This document shows, one piece after another, positions 30,200 through 34,783 of a stretch of DNA of 34,783 nt. A model generated the notes under the pieces. That model was not told where the DNA came from and made no database searches. It was given only the letters and a program-made list of their open reading frames with translations. Each line of letters starts with the position of its first letter. Within the stretch, counting starts at the first letter, position 1. This DNA comes from an uncultured bacterium. Lineage in GTDB: Bacteria; Verrucomicrobiota; Kiritimatiellia; RFP12; UBA1067. The stretch covers positions 1 through 34,783 of the forward strand of contig CACXPT010000086.1 of assembly GCA_902769585.1 (NCBI GenBank), written 5' to 3'. The position numbers and the translations under genes were made by a program.

Positions 30200-32095
30200 A
30201 TGAGATTACGGTTCGGAAGAATTCTCGTGGCGGCGATGTGTGCCGCGCAGGTAGCCGAGGGGGCGGGCAACGGACGCGAGATGTGGGACATCTACACCGA
30301 CTTCGGCCTCTTCGAGGGCTCGGTGCGCAAGATCGAGAAGGGGTTTGCGGCTGACGAGAACGGCATCCGTGTCGAGACGGAGGTGGAGACGGGCGTGGCG
30401 GGCGTCACGCGCCGCCGCACGGTTGTGCGGAACCTGTCGGAGAAGCCGCTCGTCGCGACGTGCCTCCTGGACTCCTTCCGCTTCGAGGGCGGCGACTTCG
30501 AGGTCTACACGCAGGCCAACACGTGGATGAACGAAAGCCGCGGCGCGTGGCAGCCGCTCCACACGGGCGTCGAGGCGTGCGGCGGCGGGATGCGCACCGC
30601 ATACGGCGCCGCGCCGATGCTCGCGCTCTGGAACGCGCAGACGCAGCGCGGGCGCGTGTTCCACCTGATGTCCGACGCGATGTGGGAGATGCGCGCCACG
30701 ATGATGCCCGGTGGCGGCGAGAAGGCGCATGTCGTCGTCCAGGTCGGCATGAACTCGCGCCATCTCCGCTACGAGCTGAAGAAGGGCGAGTCGGTGGCCC
30801 TGCCGGAGGTCGTCTCCTACGACTTCACGAACAAGACCGACCTCGACTGCCACAAGCTCCACGCCTGGTGGAACGCGACCTGGCCGGGCAGCCGGAATCC
30901 ATCGCTCTACAACACCTGGCTCTGCCGGTTCGACAAGCTGGACTACGACTTCGTGATGAAGCAGGTGAAGCGGGCCGGCGAGCTCGGGCTCGAGTATTTC
31001 GTGATCGACGCGGGCTGGTTCGGTCCGAAGGGCGACTGGGGCTCCACGCGCGGGGACTGGAAGGAGCGTCCGGACGGCTGGCTCGGCGGACGCCTCGCGG
31101 ACATCTCGAAGGCGGTGCGCGCGTCCGGCATGAAGTTCGGCCTCTGGATAGAGGCGGAGACCGCCGCCGGCAACTCGGAGGTCATGCAGAAGCACCCCGA
31201 GTACTTCTGCGTGCAGCACGGCGCCAAGTTCCTCGACTTCACGCGCGCCGACGCGCGCGGCCACCTGCACGCCGCGATCGACGACCTCGTGAAGAAGTAC
31301 GGCATCGAGTTCATCAAGTTCGACTTCAACTGCGAGGCGCACATCGACGACTTCGGCAAGGACTTCGCGGACTACAACGCCGGCTACCGCCAGTTCCTGC
31401 GCGAGGTGCGCGCGCGCCATCCCGGCATCTACCTCGGCGGATGCGCGAGCGGCGGCCTGATGATGGACATCGGCTGGGCGCGCGACTTCGACAGCTTCTG
31501 GCTCAGCGACAACCAGAGCCCGATCTACGGGTTCCGCATCGCGAAGGAGACGATGCTGCGTCTGCCGCCGCGCAAGATCGAGCGCTGGATCACGGCGCGG
31601 AGCGCAACCGGCTTGCAGCCTAACTACTCCGGCAAGGACGAGCGACTGCTCGTGACCGAGGACGCCTGGTGGCGCGAGATGCGCTCGGTGGCGCCGGACT
31701 TCGTCGCGGCGTTCGCCTCGGGCGGGCCGGTCGGGTTCTCATGCGACCTCACGGCGTTTTCGGAGAAGCACATGGACTACTTCCGCAAGCTGGTCGCCGA
31801 GCGGAAGAAGGACGAGGCGTTCTGGCGGTCGGCCGTGGGACGCGTCCTCTGCGACACGCCCGAAGTCGTCGTGCTCCAGTACAGCGACGTCGACTTGAAG
31901 GACGTGCGCGTGATCGTCGCGACTGGCCGTTCGCGCCAGACCAGAACCACGGTGCGTCCCGTCCTCGACCCCGCGCTCGAATACGAGCATAAGGGCCAGC
32001 GCCGGAAGGGCGCGTTCTGGATGGAGCAGGGCGTCGCTGTGGGTACGGGCATCTTCGACGCCGACGAACTCCGCTTCACGGCGACACTTCGCTAG
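30200..32095 (+). CDS. Secreted GH36-family alpha-galactosidase
   Basis: A 631-residue exported glycosidase that should release alpha-linked galactose. It has an N-terminal beta-sandwich, then a TIM barrel with YFVIDAGWFG, FGLWIEAE, IKFDFN (nucleophile Asp near residue 375), GGCASGG, and FWLSDNQSP (acid/base Asp near 437), the order seen in GH36. The start at ATG 30200 gives a compact signal peptide (MRLRFGRILVAAM) with GGAG 9 nt upstream; ATG 30173 would overlap the ATPase stop but has poorly spaced GGAG. With the GH110-like and SGNH proteins it forms a plausible alpha-galactoside degradation set. Substrate detail is inference. Confidence 0.85.
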   Translation: MRLRFGRILVAAMCAAQVAEGAGNGREMWDIYTDFGLFEGSVRKIEKGFAADENGIRVETEVETGVAGVTRRRTVVRNLSEKPLVATCLLDSFRFEGGDFEVYTQANTWMNESRGAWQPLHTGVEACGGGMRTAYGAAPMLALWNAQTQRGRVFHLMSDAMWEMRATMMPGGGEKAHVVVQVGMNSRHLRYELKKGESVALPEVVSYDFTNKTDLDCHKLHAWWNATWPGSRNPSLYNTWLCRFDKLDYDFVMKQVKRAGELGLEYFVIDAGWFGPKGDWGSTRGDWKERPDGWLGGRLADISKAVRASGMKFGLWIEAETAAGNSEVMQKHPEYFCVQHGAKFLDFTRADARGHLHAAIDDLVKKYGIEFIKFDFNCEAHIDDFGKDFADYNAGYRQFLREVRARHPGIYLGGCASGGLMMDIGWARDFDSFWLSDNQSPIYGFRIAKETMLRLPPRKIERWITARSATGLQPNYSGKDERLLVTEDAWWREMRSVAPDFVAAFASGGPVGFSCDLTAFSEKHMDYFRKLVAERKKDEAFWRSAVGRVLCDTPEVVVLQYSDVDLKDVRVIVATGRSRQTRTTVRPVLDPALEYEHKGQRRKGAFWMEQGVAVGTGIFDADELRFTATLR

Positions 32096-32105
32096 CGCGT
32101 GCCGC

Positions 32106-32134
32106 TTCCACGATGGCGGAGCTTATGGTAAAAT
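32106..32134 (+). promoter_or_regulatory. lysC promoter
   Basis: TTCCAC (32106-32111), a 17-nt spacer and TAAAAT (32129-32134) preceded by TATGG. The leader of about 25 nt is too short for a lysine riboswitch. Confidence 0.55.
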
Positions 32135-32163
32135 ATGCGCCGTTTCTCGTTGGAGGAAGAAGA

Positions 32164-33528
32164 ATGAAGGTATGCAAATTCGGCGGCAGCTCGCTCGCGG
32201 ACGCGAAGCAGCTGACCAAGGTGATAGACATAGTCCTCGCCGATCCGCAGCGGCGGATGGTGGTGGTGAGCGCGCCAGGCAAGCGCAACAAGGCCGACAC
32301 GAAGGTGACAGACCTTCTGATCGCGCTCGCGCAGGCTGCGCTTGACGGCGCGGACACGGCGGCGGCGCGCAGCGCCGTCCTGGCGAGATACGCGTCCATT
32401 GCCAAAGACCTGAACCTCGGAGAGTCGATCATGACAGAAATCGAGGCGGACATCGACGCGCGCCTCTCTACGCCCAAGGCCGACGCTGGCATCTTCATGG
32501 ACACTCTCAAGGCGGCCGGCGAGGACAACAGCGCCAAGCTCGCGGCCGAGGCGTTCAAGGCACGCGGCGTCAAGGCTCGCTATGCCAGCCCGAAGGACAC
32601 CGGCATGATCCTGGAGGGGGAGAGCGGCAACGCCACTCTCGACCCCGAGTCGTACCGCAAGCTCGCTCGCGCGTTCGCGGACTTCGAGGGCATCGTGATC
32701 TATCCCGGCTTCTTTGGTTACCGTCGCGACGGCAGCGTGGCCACGTTCCCGCGCGGCGGGAGCGACATCACCGGCTCGATCCTCGCCGCAGCTGTGCGGG
32801 CCGACGTGTACGAGAACTTCACGGACGTGGACAGCGTCTATCCGGTCGACCCGCGCATCGTCCCAGAGGTTGAGGACGGCATCGACACGATGACCTACCG
32901 CGAGATGCGCGAGCTCGCCTACGCCGGCTTCGGCGTGTTCAACGACGAGGCAATCCAGCCTGCCGTGCAGGCGCGCATCCCAATCAACGTCCGCAACACG
33001 AACCATCCGCACGAGCCCGGCACCATGATCGTGCAGAGCCGCCGCGTGACGCCCGGCACTGTCACTGGCATCGCGAGCGCCGGCGGGTTCCTGAACATCA
33101 TCATCGACAAGTACCTCATGAACCGCGAGATCGGCTTCACGCGCCGCCTCCTTGCCATCCTCGAGGACGAGGGCGTGAGCTACGAGCACATTCCTAGCGG
33201 AATCGACTCCATATCCGTCATCATTCGCGGCGACAAGTTCTCCCAGGCGCAGGAGAAGAAGGTGGTGGCGCGCATCAAGCGCGATCTCTCGCCGGACAGC
33301 GTGATCGTCACGCACGACTACGTGATCCTGATGGTCGTGGGCGAGGGCATGGCGTTCAGCGCGGGCATGCTCGCCAAGGCGACGGGCGCGCTCGCCGAGC
33401 ACGGCATCAACATCTCGATGGTCAACCAGGGCGCGAGCGAGATCTCGTTCATGCTCGGCATCCGCAGCGCCGACCGCGACCGCGCCGTGCGCGCTCTCTA
33501 CGCCGCCTTTTTCAGCGACGCGGACTAG
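32164..33528 (+). CDS. lysC: Aspartate kinase
   Basis: Phosphorylates aspartate, the entry step to lysine, threonine, methionine and diaminopimelate. The 454-residue monofunctional enzyme starts MKVCKFGGSSLAD (the KFGGSS substrate loop), has VVVSAPG, GFFGYRRDG, RGGSDITGS, ENFTDVDSVY and a regulatory C-terminus with two ACT domains (VLMVVGEGMAFSAGMLAKATGALAEHGINISMVNQG). ATG 32164 follows GGAGGA closely; upstream in-frame codons lie in the promoter. Feedback control by lysine or threonine is expected from the ACT domains. It stands alone between GH36 and rpsU. Confidence 0.94.
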   Translation: MKVCKFGGSSLADAKQLTKVIDIVLADPQRRMVVVSAPGKRNKADTKVTDLLIALAQAALDGADTAAARSAVLARYASIAKDLNLGESIMTEIEADIDARLSTPKADAGIFMDTLKAAGEDNSAKLAAEAFKARGVKARYASPKDTGMILEGESGNATLDPESYRKLARAFADFEGIVIYPGFFGYRRDGSVATFPRGGSDITGSILAAAVRADVYENFTDVDSVYPVDPRIVPEVEDGIDTMTYREMRELAYAGFGVFNDEAIQPAVQARIPINVRNTNHPHEPGTMIVQSRRVTPGTVTGIASAGGFLNIIIDKYLMNREIGFTRRLLAILEDEGVSYEHIPSGIDSISVIIRGDKFSQAQEKKVVARIKRDLSPDSVIVTHDYVILMVVGEGMAFSAGMLAKATGALAEHGINISMVNQGASEISFMLGIRSADRDRAVRALYAAFFSDAD

Positions 33529-33532
33529 CCAC

Positions 33533-33561
33533 TTGCGCTCGGCGGCGAGGTTTGATATACT
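33533..33561 (+). promoter_or_regulatory. rpsU promoter
   Basis: TTGCGC (33533-33538), a 17-nt spacer and TATACT (33556-33561). The leader of about 45 nt contains CCGGC...GCCGG arms (33572-33591) and a GAGGTGA ribosome site 7 nt before the ATG. Confidence 0.7.
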
Positions 33562-33613
33562 ATCCAGACTTTCCGGCGCCCCCAAGGGCCGGAGGAAAGT
33601 GAGGTGAACAGGC

Positions 33614-33814
33614 ATGGCAATCCAACTCAAGCTGAAGAAGGGCGAGTCCGTTGAACGCGGTCTGAAGCGCTTGAAGAAGATCCTCGACAAGGAGGGGATC
33701 ATCAAGACGCTGCGCGACCAGCGCTACTTCGAGAAGCCCTGCGTCAAGGCGCGGAAGAAATCCGCGCGTGCGCGCATTCGGAACCGCTCTCGCCGTCGTT
33801 CGCAGGAGCTGTAG
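33614..33814 (+). CDS. rpsU: 30S ribosomal protein bS21
   Basis: A 66-residue basic ribosomal protein beginning MAIQLKLKKGESVERGLKRLKK, with DQRYFEKPCVKARKK and an arginine-rich tail (RIRNRSRRRSQEL), as in bS21, which sits near the anti-Shine-Dalgarno helix on the small subunit. It has its own promoter and is followed by a strong intrinsic terminator, so it is a single-gene transcription unit. Confidence 0.95.
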   Translation: MAIQLKLKKGESVERGLKRLKKILDKEGIIKTLRDQRYFEKPCVKARKKSARARIRNRSRRRSQEL

Positions 33815-33837
33815 TTCCGGTAGGCGGAACCATGCAA

Positions 33838-33882
33838 GGAAGGGCCTCGCACAGACCGTGCGGGGTCCTTTCATTTTTTTTT
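33838..33882 (+). terminator. Intrinsic terminator after rpsU
   Basis: A 15-bp stem (with three G-U pairs) between 33838-33852 and 33858-33872 around loop AGACC, with core CGCAC/GTGCG, followed by nine T at 33874-33882. It is the clearest rho-independent terminator in the window. Confidence 0.93.
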
Positions 33883-33893
33883 GCATTTGCGCC

Positions 33894-33921
33894 TTGCAAT
33901 CCAGCCAAAGGATTGTATAAT
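33894..33921 (+). promoter_or_regulatory. Promoter of the alpha-2-macroglobulin-like lipoprotein gene
   Basis: TTGCAA (33894-33899), a 16-nt spacer and TATAAT (33916-33921). The discriminator GCGCGGC is the same as at the 22545 promoter. Confidence 0.68.
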
Positions 33922-33965
33922 GCGCGGCGTTTGGAGAGGTGCGCTCTTCCATCCGAGGTCGATAA

Positions 33966-34783
33966 ATGAAAAACAGGATAAAACTAGAAATCTCATTCTT
34001 TTCGCTGGCGTTTCTTCTGATTTCCGCGCTTGTCGTTGGTGGGTGCGGGAAGGAAGAGGATAGCGGACGCGCAGGAGCGCGTTCCTCTCAGGACGCCACT
34101 CTTGCGCAGACCGGCGACAATGGCGGGAACGATGCCGGGAAAGGCGCGAACCAGCGCGACGTGGCTAAAGATGGCACAGTTGACGTCAAGGCCAAAGCCA
34201 TGCCATTCGTGGCAGGATTTGACCAGACGGAGCTGCGCGGGTTTGAACTTAAGTTCTCTGACATGCCCGACCTGAACAGGCTTATGGATTACGTGAAGAT
34301 CGTACCTTCGCCGGGGCCTGTCACGACCGACTGGTGGGACTGGAACAAGACTGTCGCGATCCGTGGCGACTTCGCGGCGCGCACGACGTATCAGGTGACG
34401 GTCAAGGCTGGTCTGCCGATGGCGGACGGAAGGAAGACGGCTTCAGAGTTTCGTCGGACATACACGACCGGCAACAAGGCGCCGTCGATGGATTTCGCTG
34501 CCCGCGGACGCTACCTGCCGCCGGCCGGTGCGCGTGCGCTTGTGGTGAAGACGGTCAACGTGACAAACTTCGTGAGCGCTGTGCGGCCCGTTCCGACGCG
34601 CAACATCGTCCAGCTGCTGGCGCGCGAGGAGGACCGATACAGGAACTACTGGCGCACCAACATCGACTCCGAGAACACGGCGGAGCTCGCAGAGGAGGCG
34701 GTCGTGTCCACGAACCGCGTGACGGCAAAGCTGAACGAGGAGGTGGAGAACGTGGTGCGGGTGCGCGCGTACGACGGCGAGGC
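33966..34783 (+). CDS. Alpha-2-macroglobulin-like lipoprotein, N-terminal part (3' end outside window)
   Basis: Open from ATG 33966 to the window end (272 codons). The N-terminus MKNRIKLEISFFSLAFLL leads to a lipobox ending VVGGC (Cys27), so the mature protein should be lipid-anchored. The part seen matches the first domains of bacterial alpha-2-macroglobulins, which trap proteases in the periplasm: LRGFELKFSDMPDLNRLMDYVKI, DWWDWNKTVAIRGDF, TTYQVTVKAGLPMADG and VVKTVNVTNFV. The rest, including any thioester motif, lies outside. Residues about 33-41, in the linker after Cys27, are encoded by a 27-nt hairpin element. GAGG stands 8 nt before the ATG. A downstream pbpC would be typical but cannot be checked. 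Confidence 0.82.
   Translation, partial: MKNRIKLEISFFSLAFLLISALVVGGCGKEEDSGRAGARSSQDATLAQTGDNGGNDAGKGANQRDVAKDGTVDVKAKAMPFVAGFDQTELRGFELKFSDMPDLNRLMDYVKIVPSPGPVTTDWWDWNKTVAIRGDFAARTTYQVTVKAGLPMADGRKTASEFRRTYTTGNKAPSMDFAARGRYLPPAGARALVVKTVNVTNFVSAVRPVPTRNIVQLLAREEDRYRNYWRTNIDSENTAELAEEAVVSTNRVTAKLNEEVENVVRVRAYDGE
34063..34089 (-). repeat. 27-nt hairpin element, copy 10 (in lipoprotein linker)
   Basis: A minus-oriented copy, two mismatches from the A-T version, with loop TCCT on the minus strand. It encodes GRAGARSS directly after the lipobox region. The second stem pair is no longer complementary, so it is slightly decayed. Confidence 0.8.

Noticed and set aside
32135-32163. Lysine riboswitch before lysC
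   Set aside because: The gap is far too short for the aptamer.

Overview
The window is a GC-rich, gene-dense piece of a bacterial chromosome. Secreted glycoside hydrolases, a hydrazine-synthase-alpha-like cytochrome protein, a WbsX/GH99-like secreted protein, an archaeal-type ATPase with a DUF234-like C-terminus, and short hairpin repeats scattered through coding sequence together suggest the PVC superphylum, most likely a gut-type Kiritimatiellota or Lentisphaerota. This placement is inference from gene content; no rRNA is present.

Left part (1-7208): the 3' half of guaB, then queH, then a tight run ahcY - O-antigen-ligase-like membrane protein - FeS aldo/keto reductase - NapH-like membrane ferredoxin - Tat-type ferredoxin, with junctions of 10 nt, -4 nt, -8 nt and -13 nt. 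Middle (7332-14861): three large exported proteins: an alpha/beta hydrolase, a WbsX/GH99-like protein and a two-heme HzsA-like protein split by a one-base frameshift. Next come housekeeping genes: hexose-6-phosphate mutarotase (14928-15884), the convergent rpmE-prfA pair, prfB (damaged by an internal deletion), and the trp operon trpE-trpGD-trpC on the minus strand with a clear TTGACG-17-TATACT promoter. Right part (22545-34783): a large secreted repeat protein of unknown function, a GH110-like beta-helix protein, a 5'-truncated DUF234 ATPase, an SGNH hydrolase, an intact DUF234 ATPase and a GH36 alpha-galactosidase, which together look like an alpha-galactoside/host-glycan locus. The window ends with lysC, rpsU (strong terminator) and the start of an alpha-2-macroglobulin-like lipoprotein.

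The most unusual content is repetitive DNA woven into genes. (1) A 27-nt hairpin element (10 copies) sits in frame inside six genes; its stem varies by compensatory base pairs (A-T, C-G or T-A at one position). (2) A GAAGCG...CGCTTC hairpin encodes the same EAALSPL segment in two signal peptides. (3) Heptanucleotide arrays fill three intergenic gaps and abut stop or start codons exactly. (4) A 13-unit nonamer array lies in frame inside ahcY. Four reading-frame lesions (HzsA-like, prfB, two compensating ones in the 22545 gene), three of them at short homopolymers, suggest either sequencing/assembly indels or decay.
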